Source: Aspidapion aeneum (Eukaryota > Arthropoda > Insecta > Coleoptera > Brentidae). From it: a stretch of DNA of 64,000 nt. The stretch spans positions 3,028,112-3,092,111 of the forward strand of contig OY755042.1 in NCBI GenBank assembly GCA_963576565.1. Reading direction: 5' to 3'. Position numbers and translations under genes: made by a program. Below, piece by piece: positions 63,831 to 64,000 of the stretch. Position 1 is the first letter of the stretch. Each line of letters starts with the position of its first letter. Under the pieces are notes generated by a model. The model saw only the letters and a list, made by a program, of their open reading frames with translations. It ran no database searches and was not told the DNA's origin.

Positions 63831-64000
63831 GTTAAAAAAAAATATATATATAAAAGCTTGTAATAAAAAACTATAGGAGCTCAAGATATAAAGTAGGCCT
63901 TGGAACTTTCTAATGACTAAGAGCTACAATTTTCACCACATACCACAGATAAAAGTAGCTAGATAAGGATTGCGGAAACAATTTAAAAAAAAAATCGTTT

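Overview
This is a eukaryotic, almost certainly insect, AT-rich genomic window. It consists mainly of one very large intron packed with transposable elements. The only host gene I can support lies on the + strand. Two exons, 2562-2790 and 59151-59262, encode adjoining halves of a DM13 domain of the insect Skeletor type. They join in frame across a 56,360-bp phase-2 intron, and both exons have consensus splice sites. Intron sequence also lies before the first exon and after the second. No other host exon, rRNA gene or CRISPR array is visible.

Layout: 1-2500 is upstream intron with a PIF/Harbinger-derived element, followed by the first exon. From 4.3 to 9.6 kb there are a 5'-truncated R1-like LINE insertion with a 9-bp target duplication, an RT fragment and a (CAGA)n-bearing repeat. 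From 9958 to 13058 lies a complete pogo/Tigger-type transposon with an intact 600-residue transposase, terminal inverted repeats and a TA duplication. From 13.2 to 20 kb there are a foldback element, a 142-bp tandem array, a P-element-like transposon with a THAP domain and 8-bp target duplication, and a decayed P-type transposase. From 20.8 to 31 kb there are hAT fragments and hAT-type MITEs, a solo LTR and a large foldback. From 31 to 47 kb there are inverted-repeat elements, the second Harbinger copy, and TA-flanked and 8-bp-flanked MITEs. From 47 to 58.5 kb there are more MITEs, a 31-bp minisatellite, short-word arrays and a mariner-like remnant. After the second exon comes a Crypton-like tyrosine-recombinase element with an intact 395-codon ORF, flanked by tandem 27-bp palindromes, then an RTE-like LINE fragment and a 270-bp tandem array.

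The most unusual part is 59275-61403. An intact tyrosine recombinase with a complete R-K-H-R-H/W-Y set is bracketed by a matched pair of 54-bp double palindromes and further copies of the same word. One pair of these further copies is arranged as a ~120-bp hairpin that starts 12 bp after the host splice donor. Other notable features are a family of 64-73-bp nearly perfect palindromes with 8-bp target duplications, three TA-flanked elements that repeat their own terminal word internally, and several short-word arrays including a 31-bp unit that stays open in all three frames of one strand.

Everything is read by eye. Family names rest on recognised motifs and not on database searches. The edges of degenerate repeats are approximate.
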